From Salisapilia sapeloensis (lineage: Eukaryota > Oomycota > Peronosporomycetes > Peronosporales > Salisapiliaceae), in the NCBI GenBank assembly GCA_023334545.1, contig JAADVB010000139.1:1-48821 (forward strand): a stretch of 48,821 bases of DNA, written 5' to 3'. Below, in pieces: positions 17,620-27,375 of this stretch (position 1 is its first letter; every line of letters starts with the position of its first letter). The notes under the pieces were generated by a model, which saw nothing but the letters and a program-made list of their open reading frames with translations, was not told where the DNA came from and made no database searches. Made by a program: the position numbers and the translations under genes.

Positions 17620-19133
17620 ATGGTCGATGGAGATACGAAAGTGGTGCTTAAACGTAAAGTTCGTAACAAATCCACCGAGTTGTTTGAGTGGCATCGATGT
17701 CAGTGCGAACTACTTCTCGATGGTATTCTCAAGATCGAGAATCTGGTCGAGAGCGAAAGTAATTGTAGTGAAAGTGAAGAAGAGAGTATGAATCCGAGTA
17801 GTGAGTTTCAAGAGCCGTTGTCTGCCCAAGCTGTCTACATCGATGTTTTTACACAATTGAAAGGCATTCGAATCAGCAAAACGAACCGAGCTCGATGTAA
17901 AATCTACTACCTCATCTATCCTTCTGATGGCGATGGTGAGCCAGAGAAAAAGTTTGAAGAGCTCATGGCAAGTTCGACTCAGCATTGCCAACGATGGGTG
18001 CAAAAGCTTCGTCGAGCAAAGAAAACAATGTCCAATTCGGAAAGTGATGGCCATAGTAGTGTGCATGATGCATCCATATACACCGAGGCCCCAAACGAGT
18101 CCTTTGATACTAGCTTTGACGTCTCCCATAACAGTATTTCTATCGACAATGCCAATGAAGAATGTACAGGAGATATCTCGGTGTCTAATGATCTAGAGTC
18201 GAATCACTCTCATCTTAAATCATCCTATCCGCCGACTTCCGCACAGGTGACGATCATAATGCATTTCATCCACTTTCAATTGTACTAGCCTTTCCCATCA
18301 TGATGTAGGAAGAGGATGCAGTTGACGAAGTTTCCACAAGCCCTTCCAAAGACGAGAATCAAGACTTGAGTACGTCTATGACAACAAACAACGGTGACAG
18401 CGAAACATGGCCACTACCTCCCGACCGATTCGTTGACCAGTTAGAACAAGTTCGCTCGCACCATCGATCGCATTCGTCCAAAGTAGATTCTTACGATAAA
18501 CACACTGCCTCCAATTCCAAAAGCAACCGAGCTCGTCTTCCAACCGAGACATATCCACACTACGCATCAACATCTCGAGCCCCGAAACTGCGTGTTTCTG
18601 CTTTATCCCACAGTCGCAGACACCATCTTTCTCCTTGCAAATCGACGACTTCCACATCCGATGAGATCTCCACGACAATCCGTAATCTTCGCCGTCAGCG
18701 AAAAGCACATGGAAACTTCGCGGAAGATGAGGAAGTGTCAGATGTGTCGGAAGACGAAACCCAGGCAGAGCTTCAAGTACTTCGTCGAGTCGAAACTACA
18801 CTTCGTAAGCTAGAAGACGACAACGCAGCGCTGACGAAACGTGAACATCTACTACAGCAAGAGGTACAACAATTGAAAGATGAAGTTCGTGTTGGCAAAG
18901 CCGAGAGGAAGCATTTAGAGGCTGCCAAGCAGCATCTTGTAAAGGAAGGTCAGGAATGGCAGCACACCGCGCAAGAGACGAAGAAAGGCATGTCGCAGCT
19001 GAAAGACGAGCTGTCGATCGCTCGAGAGGAAGCGCAGCTTGCACACCGTGAAGCGAGGCGACTGCAACTACGTAATAAGCAACTCTTAGACAACGTACGT
19101 CGACTCGGCACACTAGTCTATGGTCGATTCTAA
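17620..19133 (+). CDS. PH-like domain plus coiled-coil protein, two exons
   Basis: Exons are 17620-18246 and 18309-19133. The 62-base phase-0 intron has GTGACG..ATGTAG ends, joining CAG to GAA GAG. The protein has 483 residues. Residues 1 to about 130 have the layout of a PH domain: strands with KVVLKRKVRNKSTELFEWHR, an acidic loop insertion, a second sheet around KIYYLIYPSD, and a final helix HCQRWVQKLRRA with the conserved Trp. The middle is Ser- and acid-rich. The last 115 residues form a long coiled coil rich in Leu, Glu, Lys and Gln. PH domains bind phosphoinositides or proteins, so this could be a membrane-linked adaptor. Without the intron the first exon would end at a TAG just after it. 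Its 3' end lies 23 bases from a convergent gene. Confidence 0.72.
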
Positions 19134-19156
19134 CTCCACGGGATACACTTTATTTT

Positions 19157-20233
19157 TCATTTAGACCCTTCTCTCTCCTTTACCTCTTGCTGCTTTTGAG
19201 CTAATTCCTGCGTTTCATGCGCAATGTTCTCGACTGTTTGCTTGATCTCCTTTTCGTCGTCACTCAATGCTTCTTCCTCTTCTTTCCATAACCAGTTCAA
19301 CCAAGTTGGTGTCAAAGCATAGGTGACGGAACCCCAGAGCGCTTCTCCACTCTGACTCTGGACCGTGTGATCTGCAACGACACGTCCGACAAATTCCTTT
19401 GCATGGCGTTCCATATCCTCTCGACTTAACACATCGTGGACACTTTCATTAAGTACTCTCGTGACGTTATTCTTCACTACATCTTGTGTAAATGCATGAG
19501 CTAGCAAGTGCGTGACGTTCTTCTTCGTCTCATCATCCTTTACGAGGTTCTGGAGCAGTGCTAGCACAGTCTCTCTCGTCTGTGGATCCGCAACGAGAAC
19601 GCTAACTAGATGAACAACTTGTTGACGTAAGGAATCGTCCTGAACCAATGCATTCGTCAGTCTCTTAGCAACGTGCGTCGCACGATCAATCGTCTCTTCA
19701 TCCTGTAACGTCGTAAGGATGACATTTCGAACAGATTGCTGCGTCCTTGGGTCCATGAGTAGTCTTTCGACGAAACCTGTTGCCTGTTCCAATACCTTTG
19801 GATCGTTCAGAACGGTTTGCACGATCTGACTCGCGAGTTCACGCGTGTTATTGACAAGCGTCTCGTCCTGCAGAGACTGAGATGCCACCTGAGCTGTCTG
19901 TCGACTCACCCCTGACCGTAGTTCCGGACCAAAGGCAACGAGACTGACACCACCAGAAACAAGCATAAGTCCTCCAAGCCAAAACCAGCTCTGCTGACGC
20001 TGTAAAAGCTGCTTCATCAGCTCACTTTCACTCATACTGGATGCAACTTCAGCTTGTTGTTCCTGCGTAATATTCTTCACATACTGATCATTCCTATCCA
20101 TCGACAAGTACCGACGTGACAATGTACGTCTATTTATCGACGTCAAAGGGGAGCGCATCCATCGCCATCTCATTATCATCTTTTGTGTCCAGTTTTCATA
20201 GCGATTCCACCTTTTGATTGGTTTAAATGCCAT
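19157..20233 (-). CDS. Single-span helical-repeat protein, probably mitochondrial
   Basis: The protein has 358 residues and I do not know the family's function. The N terminus is strongly basic and aromatic with no acidic residue before Glu13, which is compatible with a mitochondrial presequence. A hydrophobic helix WFWLGGLMLVSGGVSLVAFG lies at about 83-102. Residues 115-275 form helical repeats of about 20 residues opening with D[PD]xTxxxV (for example DPRTQQSV, DPQTRETV, DDETKKNV), suggesting an HEAT-like or amphipathic solenoid. The C terminus is Trp-containing, then acidic and coiled. This layout fits a protein fixed in the inner membrane with a soluble repeat domain. A TTTCATCC initiator-like sequence lies 18-25 bases before the ATG. 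No intron is seen. Confidence 0.7.
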   Translation of the reverse strand: MAFKPIKRWNRYENWTQKMIMRWRWMRSPLTSINRRTLSRRYLSMDRNDQYVKNITQEQQAEVASSMSESELMKQLLQRQQSWFWLGGLMLVSGGVSLVAFGPELRSGVSRQTAQVASQSLQDETLVNNTRELASQIVQTVLNDPKVLEQATGFVERLLMDPRTQQSVRNVILTTLQDEETIDRATHVAKRLTNALVQDDSLRQQVVHLVSVLVADPQTRETVLALLQNLVKDDETKKNVTHLLAHAFTQDVVKNNVTRVLNESVHDVLSREDMERHAKEFVGRVVADHTVQSQSGEALWGSVTYALTPTWLNWLWKEEEEALSDDEKEIKQTVENIAHETQELAQKQQEVKEREGSK

Positions 20234-20437
20234 TGAAAAAGTTTATGATTGGATGAAATACGAAAACAAACCAAGATGCCAAAAACGTTTGGTCGATCGT
20301 TATCTCTTGTTCAGATGTCGCTTCCTCCACTACTTGTTTCTCGTTTCTTTGGGGAAAATGTTGCCGGTCTACATGCATTTCCGTCTGGTTCGCATTCGTC
20401 CTCCACGTATACTCACCAAAGCTCTTTCATACACTAG

Positions 20438-22576
20438 TTAGAGGCTCTGGCACTGGTACTTCCACACCACGGCAAAGCTGTCGCCACTGCCAGTTGCAAA
20501 GTACGGAGACGCAGGTGACGACGCGACGCTGATCACCGAATTCCTGTATCCGGTCAACGTCAGCACCGAGCGAGAGGATCGAGGATCCCAGAACACGACC
20601 GACCGGTCTTTCGATCCAGACATTAACCACCGACCGTCGGGCGTGTACGCTACCGAGAGGACAAAGTCCTTGTGGCCTTGGAACAACATGCGTGGCTTAT
20701 TCGCAGAGCGACCCTGACCGCTCACGTCCCACAGCATAATGTTCCGGTCCAGAGATCCAGATATCACGTTCTTGCCATCTGGAGAGAACGCACACGAGTA
20801 CACCGAGTCACTATGTCCTTCCAGTCGTTCTACCAACTGCGACGTCTCGGTATCCCACACACGCACAATCTTATCGAGCGATGCTGCAGCTAATAGTCGT
20901 CCGTCTGGAGATAACGCCACTGACGTGACACCGTCCTGCGGTCCGCCGTCTTCCGCACCAAAGACAGCCTTGCACTCGCTCGTGCGGGCATCCCATAGAC
21001 GGACACGACGGTCGCCAGAACCGGACACGATTAGATCGTTCACGTACGCGAGGGAATAAATTTCAGCTTCGTGACCCGTCAGAGGCGTCAATTCCTCCTG
21101 CGTCGCAATGTCCCATGTACGAATGGTGCTCTGTGGCATACCAGCGACCACTTTCGTCGAGTCGGGGGAAAAGCATACGGCACGGACGTACGCGTCGTCA
21201 TTGTCGTTCGTAGGAACGGACGCACTTTCACCGGACCCGGCACCAGGTCTTGAGACCATAAGCTTTTGCTGTCCCGATTTGACGTCAAACACGTGGACGG
21301 TCTTGTGGCATCCAGACGCGAGCATAGAGCCTTCCGCGGAGAAACGCACGCAGCAAACGACGCTTTGATGATCCATGCTGCGATACAACTCAGCTTGCGG
21401 ACGCTCTGTGTCTTGGTACCCGGACCGCGGATTCGAGTACAAGCAGTTCCAGTTCAGCTTACTCGCCTTGTGACTCATGTTACTGTTTTGACTTGCGGTC
21501 AGTCCACTCTCCTTAGTGTTATTCGAGCTGCCGTGATCGCTCTCTTCCTTGGGTTCGGGACTGTTCTCACCAGAATTGCTTGAAGTGTGATGGATTTTAC
21601 TCATAGGCCGCATCAAAGTGGAGCCACTGACTTGACCAGGTGCACTCACGGGAGGCAACGTGCCTTTGCCGTTGGTCAAACTCGGAATGCTGCCAGCGTT
21701 ACTATCATTTCCGTTCGTCTTATTCTTCTTGCTTGCTGGAGACGAAGGCTCTTGGCCGATCGTGCTCACGGGAGGCATGGGACGGTTCTCGACTTTGGCG
21801 CCATTACTAGGGTCTTGTAAGCTTTCGCGATTGAGCTGCGGGATCTGTGCTCCACGACGGTCCGCAGGACCAGACGGAGGGTTCTCCAACGGACTCAACT
21901 GCGGTGGCGGACCTGGTGGTGCTTGGGACGTGGACGGTTCACCGGCCTGAAGCTGACGAAGAGACCGAGAGGCGGGTTGGACCGGAACCATATGCGCAGG
22001 AGAGCTTGCTCGTTGACCAGCACGACTCGAGTTGGTGGCAGCATTGGCCATCACAGACATCATCGAATCTTCCTGCATTCCAGCGCTTGACCCAGGAGGA
22101 GAGTTCGTAGACGATGATGGACGATGGCGTTTATTTGACGCCTTCGTGGATGTCGTCTGGGCCATGGGCGCCGATGTGGAAGCTGCCTGGCCTTCGAGCT
22201 GGCGACGCAGACGCATGACGTCATCCTCGTACTGCTGACGCATACGACGGTGATTCGTCTCGAGCGTCTTAAGCGTTTGCTGGATCTGGTCCATCTCGAC
22301 GACTTGGGACTGGAATTTGCGTTCCATCTCCATTTGCTCCATCTTGGCCATGTTCAGCTGCTGCACAGCACCTTCGTACTCGGCCTTGATTTGGTCAAAG
22401 AGTTCTCCGACGCGGTTACCGCTACCGGACGACGTGGGTCCCATTTGTGGCGCCCCCATCTGAGACGACTGCGCCGGACCACCGCGCATGGGCTGTTGAT
22501 GCTGGACATTCGCCGGCGCGCCTTGTTGGCTGGTGTTGCCACGCCGTTGCGGACCTGGTCCAGCCTGACTATACAT
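20438..22576 (-). CDS. TUP1: Tup1/Groucho-type WD40 transcriptional corepressor
   Basis: The protein has 712 residues. Residues 54-130 match the Tup1 N-terminal tetramerisation coiled coil: NRVGELFDQIKAEYE, then a Q/E/M-rich helix ending LETNHRRMRQQYEDDV (yeast Tup1 has LELTHRKMKDAYEEEI). Residues 130-390 are Pro/Ser/Asn-rich and disordered. Residues about 395-712 hold seven WD40 repeats with clear endings VHVFDV, IRTWDI, VRLWDA, VRVWDT, IMLWDV, VVFWDP and FAVVWKY. Tup1 proteins are recruited by DNA-binding factors and repress transcription through histone deacetylases and Mediator. The order of coiled coil, linker and WD40 propeller is as in fungal Tup1. The first ATG is used and there are no introns. 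It is divergent from the FYVE-GAF gene. Confidence 0.9.
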   Translation of the reverse strand: MYSQAGPGPQRRGNTSQQGAPANVQHQQPMRGGPAQSSQMGAPQMGPTSSGSGNRVGELFDQIKAEYEGAVQQLNMAKMEQMEMERKFQSQVVEMDQIQQTLKTLETNHRRMRQQYEDDVMRLRRQLEGQAASTSAPMAQTTSTKASNKRHRPSSSTNSPPGSSAGMQEDSMMSVMANAATNSSRAGQRASSPAHMVPVQPASRSLRQLQAGEPSTSQAPPGPPPQLSPLENPPSGPADRRGAQIPQLNRESLQDPSNGAKVENRPMPPVSTIGQEPSSPASKKNKTNGNDSNAGSIPSLTNGKGTLPPVSAPGQVSGSTLMRPMSKIHHTSSNSGENSPEPKEESDHGSSNNTKESGLTASQNSNMSHKASKLNWNCLYSNPRSGYQDTERPQAELYRSMDHQSVVCCVRFSAEGSMLASGCHKTVHVFDVKSGQQKLMVSRPGAGSGESASVPTNDNDDAYVRAVCFSPDSTKVVAGMPQSTIRTWDIATQEELTPLTGHEAEIYSLAYVNDLIVSGSGDRRVRLWDARTSECKAVFGAEDGGPQDGVTSVALSPDGRLLAAASLDKIVRVWDTETSQLVERLEGHSDSVYSCAFSPDGKNVISGSLDRNIMLWDVSGQGRSANKPRMLFQGHKDFVLSVAYTPDGRWLMSGSKDRSVVFWDPRSSRSVLTLTGYRNSVISVASSPASPYFATGSGDSFAVVWKYQCQSL

Positions 22577-23333
22577 GACGTTCGGAGGTGACGACGCGAA
22601 TGTCTAGTTGAAGCAGTTGAATTTAAATCCGATACGAGTAAAAAGGGAGGGAAAATGGAATATACGTGTAAGTGTTGCAGGTAAGAAAAGAAAGTGTGCG
22701 GAAAGTGGAAAGCACGGTGCCGATGAAGATTTGAGGAATGTCAAGTAGTTCCGACGGTCGCCCCCGATCGAATGAAGTACTTTGTAATTCGAGGGGATGG
22801 ACGAATGGAGAGGGAAGCGGAGGCGAAGAAGAGTGGGAAGGCCCTTGCTTTCTTCCGCTGCTTTCGGTTTTTGAACGCGTTTGTGGCGAGTGGGGGAGAG
22901 GCATACTGAGCGCCAGTGATTGCAATATCTTGTCAGATGGTCGACGAGATCTTGTTGTTTGTATGTGACGCCGAGATGGCTACGCTTTTGCGAGGTGGCA
23001 AGCGACGCACAAGTTTTCGCACAGATCACGCGACAGGCCATGTAGAAGCCAGCGGAGTTGCTCGCCGTAACGTTCTTTGCCTCAAAAACAGCATTTCAGA
23101 CTGCACCAATCACCATGTAAATCTGGTCGTGCATCAGGTCACAGTACTTCATGTCGTATTTCGTACCTAATCTTTATGTCAACGGCCCAATCACACGATG
23201 CACACATACACAAATGCATAGAATCAGAACGTACGTAATTCGTGCTCCATGGCCCTGCTGTTCGAGAGTCCAGTTCACGCTTCACCTTATTCGACACGCA
23301 GTCCCCTTTCGGCCACTTGGCGACTTTTAAATC
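22577..23333. other. Divergent promoter interval of TUP1 and the FYVE-GAF gene
   Basis: These 757 bases carry only short open frames on both strands that match nothing I know. A likely initiator for the plus gene lies at 23279-23293. The TUP1 side has a TTCAACTAG initiator-like sequence about 35 bases before its ATG. Confidence 0.45.
23279..23293 (+). promoter_or_regulatory. Initiator-like element of the FYVE-GAF gene
   Basis: The sequence gcttcaccttattcg fits the YTCAYYTT initiator form. It lies about 50 bases before ATG 23334, a spacing close to that of the ATP-grasp gene. Confidence 0.4.
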
Positions 23334-25286
23334 ATGGGCCGATCACTCCCTTTGCGCCCTGGCTTCTTTGCAACACCTCAGGTCACGGAAGCAGATGAAC
23401 GAGAGCTATTGGCGTGGGGTAGACACCTCGCGACGGACTTAGCACAGGACCCTCCTCAAGTCGATTGGCGGACGATTGTTGAAAACCCGAGCTTGTCGGT
23501 CTTGGAAGACCGACAGAAAGGTGGATTGAGCTACAGCATTCGTGCAACTGCAACCGTCACGTCACCATTGGATGATGTCCTCGATTTGTTTTTCACGGCA
23601 TCGACACCTGAATTTCGAACGGCGATGCAGCTCCAATTGCGTGACTTGTTCGCTGATGCACAAGTCTTATTTCATCGAGAAGTGAACGAAAGTGAATCGC
23701 TTGGCATCAAGTGGGTTGCTATGCGCAGTAAGAAGAATCCATTCGCACCAGTCCAGCAGCATGTCGACTTTTGTCTACTAGAATACACTGGTGTCGTCGG
23801 CGCAGACATCCTTCCGAATGGAGATCCGTCCCAGCCGATTGGTGTCTGTCTCTACGAAAGCATCGATCAAATGGAATGCCCGCCATTGTTAGATTCCCAC
23901 AAGATTGATCGAGGAGCGTTATCTCGCTGTGGCTTCCTCTTCATCCCTCGTCAAGACGCGACTGGAAATCAATTCATCGAAGCTCGATTCATCGCGACAA
24001 TTCGTCAACCGCCAAACAAGAGCGCTCGACGGCGTCTCAATCGCGCTCTGCTCCAGAATTGGGCTCAGAGCATTGGTCTTGTAGAAGAATCTCTACATCG
24101 TCGTCGTATCAGTCGCGAATTAACGGAACGCAAGGTCCCGAATTGGGTCGAAGATTCAGAACGACAGTGTTGTCATTTGTGTATGCGTGCGTTTTCCAAT
24201 ACTAGACGTCGACATCATTGTCGAGCCTGTGGCGAAATCATTTGTAGACAATGTTCACTGCATAAAGAAGTCGACTTACCATCCGTTGGTCTTACCACCT
24301 TGCGTGTTTGTAAAGCTTGCATGGATGGCACGACGGTTGAGAAGGAGACGCAGGAGAAAGCCAAGGAGGAAGAGGCCAAGCAAAAGCAGCTTGAAGCCTC
24401 CAGTTCGAGCATCGTCCAGTCGACGGTCGAAGAGCACGCATTGGCGCTTCCAGGTCAGCAAGTCCATGTCCCCGATGTCGTCGGGATCGCCTGGCTGCAG
24501 CAGATGGCAGCAAAAGACCCGAGTAAGCGGAACATGGTGCAGGAGATGCTCGACCGGCTGACTCGGGAGCAAGAGCCAGCGCATCGGACGACGAACATTG
24601 GTGACGCGAATGAACAGGTGGACATCTACGACACCTTATGTGACTTGGCAGCACAGACACTACAGTGCAAGTTCGCGGTCGTGAGTCTTGTTGATGAGAA
24701 CCGACAGTGGTTTAAAAGTGCTGTGAATATCCGAGAGACGGACGTGCCGCGAGACTTTAGTTTTTGTGAGTACCCTGTACGTGATGAGCGACCACTCGTT
24801 GTGATGGACACGAAGAAGGACAGTCGATTCCGAGACAATCCGTTCGTGACGGGACCACTCCAAGTCCGGTTCTTGGCAGGCGCGCCGCTCTTTACCATCG
24901 ATAACAAGTGCGTCGGTGCTGTCTGTGTTCTCGACACAGAGCCTCGAAACAATCTACAGGAGCATCAGGTGGCGACGATGCAGAACTTGGCGCACTTAGC
25001 CATGGTCATGGTCCAGGAGCGTCGTGATCAGGGCAAGTGGGCACTTGGCAACGGAGATGCATCCAGCCAACTCGTGTCGTCTGCCAAGCACATGGAAACA
25101 GCATCGAAAGCCTCCACGACGTCATCGGACATGGTTCCTCTGACGACGACACCGAGTGGCAAGGATGAGGATGACCCGGCCTTGAAGCAGCAGATGATGG
25201 ATCTCTTGTACAAGGCTTCGCAAGTGCGCGATCAAGTGAACTTGCAAAGCACGCAGCAGGCTGGACTACAGAGTTCAGCCGAGTGA
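23334..25286 (+). CDS. START-like, FYVE and GAF domain protein
   Basis: The protein has 650 residues. Residues about 50-270 are START-like. A complete FYVE finger follows at about 275-330: WVEDSERQCCHLC (WxxD), RRRHHCRACG (the PI3P-binding R+HHCR motif), CRQC and LRVCKAC (RVC). A charged linker follows, then a GAF domain at about 428-562 with the typical core: FAVVSLVDENRQWFKSAV, then SFCEYPVRDERPLVVMD, then FLAGAPLFTIDNKCVGAVCV. The GAF part most resembles those found beside bacterial histidine kinases and phytochrome-like sensors. The FYVE part should bring the protein to PI3P on endosomes; the GAF part may bind a small ligand. FYVE-GAF fusions are, to my knowledge, largely an oomycete architecture. 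No intron is seen. It is convergent with the next gene, with 38 bases between stops. Confidence 0.88.
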   Translation: MGRSLPLRPGFFATPQVTEADERELLAWGRHLATDLAQDPPQVDWRTIVENPSLSVLEDRQKGGLSYSIRATATVTSPLDDVLDLFFTASTPEFRTAMQLQLRDLFADAQVLFHREVNESESLGIKWVAMRSKKNPFAPVQQHVDFCLLEYTGVVGADILPNGDPSQPIGVCLYESIDQMECPPLLDSHKIDRGALSRCGFLFIPRQDATGNQFIEARFIATIRQPPNKSARRRLNRALLQNWAQSIGLVEESLHRRRISRELTERKVPNWVEDSERQCCHLCMRAFSNTRRRHHCRACGEIICRQCSLHKEVDLPSVGLTTLRVCKACMDGTTVEKETQEKAKEEEAKQKQLEASSSSIVQSTVEEHALALPGQQVHVPDVVGIAWLQQMAAKDPSKRNMVQEMLDRLTREQEPAHRTTNIGDANEQVDIYDTLCDLAAQTLQCKFAVVSLVDENRQWFKSAVNIRETDVPRDFSFCEYPVRDERPLVVMDTKKDSRFRDNPFVTGPLQVRFLAGAPLFTIDNKCVGAVCVLDTEPRNNLQEHQVATMQNLAHLAMVMVQERRDQGKWALGNGDASSQLVSSAKHMETASKASTTSSDMVPLTTTPSGKDEDDPALKQQMMDLLYKASQVRDQVNLQSTQQAGLQSSAE

Positions 25287-25324
25287 CGTATAGATTTTTG
25301 ATAAAGCAAAATGTTGTTTTTTTC

Positions 25325-27250
25325 TTAATCCAAAGGCTCTCCTACCATGTCCTCGAAATGACTTTCAAAGTCGATCTCTTCCACAAACACGAGACGCTTC
25401 GCATGTTCAGCTTCATGCGCTAAAGTGTCTTTCGTCATGCAACTAGACGAGCAATAGACGTTCGTTTTACAAAGACGACAGCGACGTACTTCTCCTTCTT
25501 CTTCCTGCTTTAGCTTACAAGTGTTGCACGTCAGTTCACGCAAGTGCTGGCCTTCTGCATCACGTTGCCAGACCGTGAGACTGTACGCCGAGTTGCCCCA
25601 GTTCGGAAGATCGACTTGCTGGACGAGATGCCACTCATCTAGCAAAGCAGCTTCGAACTTGCGGTCGCCAGTGTCGCCTTCCCACTCGCCTACGAGTAGC
25701 AGCGTGTCTCCTTTGAACGCTTGGAGGCAGTCGAGTGCCATGGGATTGTTCGGAGGTGGATAGCACAGGAAGAGGTTCCGGTCCATGCCTTCCAACACTT
25801 CTGGGCCACCGGCATGGACGGCACAGAAGGGAGGGACGCTGCCGTGATAGGCATTAGCAGAGTCGACTGCTGGAGGCGTTTGATCGTAAGCAATGATGTC
25901 GACGTTCTTCGACTGGAGTAAAGAGCTCCAGTAACCGGTACCGGCGCCCATTTCCACTAGAGGAGCGTGTGCCTGTAGGACGTCAAGTGCTTCACTTGTG
26001 GGTGTAGCATACGCGTAGAGGTGGCAGCACCAGTCACGACAGTTGTCACGCCACTTGGACAAGAGGGAGAAGGCAGGCATGGGCGCTAGCTCGTCCTTTG
26101 CGTCTCGACGTGAAGGTTTCGACTTGCGTTTCTTGGTTTGTGGAGGCTGCTTGGATACTTTGTCCATCTCACCATGAAGACCAATGCCCTGGTCGTAGAA
26201 GAGACGGACGCCTTCGCGTAGTCGGCAGTGGAAAATGTCCAAGAGGGCGATGGGTTCCTGCCTCTTGTCTTTCGGGAGATGCAAGGAGTCGACGATAGAT
26301 GACGGGATGTTGTCGCCTACAAGCTCCTGGTTGATGAACTGTTGCAAGGATGCCTGTGGGTCTTCTCCCCATAGCCGTTCGAGCTCCATCAAGTACTTGT
26401 CCGGACGATGGACGATGGTACTGAGACGACCGTGGAGGACGATGCTCGCGTAGTAACATTGAAAGTACATATTATCAAGAATACAAGCGATTTCAATCGC
26501 CACTTCCTCCCGGTTAAAGGTAGAAGAAGCGATATCTGCCTTTTGAAGTTCGTTTAAACAGGATAGAACCATCTCACGTTCTTGTGGAGATGACGCACCG
26601 TCGTTTGTTCCACCTGTATGCGCCTGCACCATTTGTGATTTACAAGACAAAAGCAATGAACGAAGGTGGTCCAAGGAAGAGTTGGACCATGTACGGCTAT
26701 GTAGAATGCAGAAAGAGATACGAGCAGTTTTGATCCACTGGAACACGAGACTGAGGAGGCGTACGCCTGTCGGAGCATTCGATGCTTGGCTCTCAATAGG
26801 TTTCTTATCATCATCAACACGGATGATAGAGTGTTGGAGGTATCCGTGCTTGCATTTGCGGCACTTGCCCTCACGAACCTCATCTTGAATCTCATCCTCC
26901 TTGTCGATGGTGAGACTCGCAGAGGCGCAATTACAGTCCGGTACTTGACAAGAACCTAATATTGCATCCGACGGGAGCACATCTGATAGACGAATCATCT
27001 CATTAGTCTTTTGCAATGGTTGCAATTGCACCGAAGGCTTTGCATGTGCTTCTTTCGTGGTCGAAGTAGCTACTGTTCTGCGCTTCGGCTTTCGTTTCGC
27101 CTCCTTCCTACTACGCACATTGGCCTGCACATCATCTTCAACTGTCAAGCCATATTCCGCAGCAATGGCAGCCATTTCATCTTCAATCGAAGCCACTTGC
27201 TGTGCTTGGAGGCCCAAGTGTCCACCCTTCCTCTTCTTGCCTCCAGCCAT
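25325..27250 (-). CDS. Methyltransferase-like protein with MYND-like zinc finger
   Basis: The protein has 641 residues from ATG 27250. The N terminus is basic and Lys/Arg-rich, possibly for nuclear localisation. A Cys cluster at about 97-140 (CQVPDCNC, CRKCKHGYLQH) could bind zinc. A Rossmann-like domain begins near residue 430 with VEMGAGTGYWSSLL (SAM motif I) and DIIAYDQTPP (motif II acid), followed by FLCYPPPNNPMA, which resembles the motif IV position of methyltransferases. The C terminus (about 575-620) has a MYND-like arrangement CNTC, CRLC, YCSSSC and an H-x3-H pair. The substrate is unknown. MYND fingers normally bind proline-rich peptides. In-frame ATG 27328 would add 26 residues; upstream of that only a GTG remains. 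I prefer 27250 because it leaves 125 bases to the divergent USP gene. Confidence 0.75.
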   Translation of the reverse strand: MAGGKKRKGGHLGLQAQQVASIEDEMAAIAAEYGLTVEDDVQANVRSRKEAKRKPKRRTVATSTTKEAHAKPSVQLQPLQKTNEMIRLSDVLPSDAILGSCQVPDCNCASASLTIDKEDEIQDEVREGKCRKCKHGYLQHSIIRVDDDKKPIESQASNAPTGVRLLSLVFQWIKTARISFCILHSRTWSNSSLDHLRSLLLSCKSQMVQAHTGGTNDGASSPQEREMVLSCLNELQKADIASSTFNREEVAIEIACILDNMYFQCYYASIVLHGRLSTIVHRPDKYLMELERLWGEDPQASLQQFINQELVGDNIPSSIVDSLHLPKDKRQEPIALLDIFHCRLREGVRLFYDQGIGLHGEMDKVSKQPPQTKKRKSKPSRRDAKDELAPMPAFSLLSKWRDNCRDWCCHLYAYATPTSEALDVLQAHAPLVEMGAGTGYWSSLLQSKNVDIIAYDQTPPAVDSANAYHGSVPPFCAVHAGGPEVLEGMDRNLFLCYPPPNNPMALDCLQAFKGDTLLLVGEWEGDTGDRKFEAALLDEWHLVQQVDLPNWGNSAYSLTVWQRDAEGQHLRELTCNTCKLKQEEEGEVRRCRLCKTNVYCSSSCMTKDTLAHEAEHAKRLVFVEEIDFESHFEDMVGEPLD

Positions 27251-27375
27251 TCGTACGAATAATGTTTGGTGTCGTATTTCGTGGTCTTCGTCTCGTTTTA
27301 TTCCGTAGAAAGAGATATTTTTAGCCATGTGGTCGACATTAATAGCATCACGATTCAGTCGAAAAGCTCTCGAGC

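Noticed and set aside
20672-22591. Multiple plus-strand frames of 60-113 codons
   Set aside because: All lie opposite the Tup1 gene; the WD40 repeats show clearly which strand is coding.
22604-23041. Minus-strand frame of 145 codons upstream of TUP1
   Set aside because: Composition is that of a pyrimidine-rich promoter region, with no domain, and its position fits a 5' flank.
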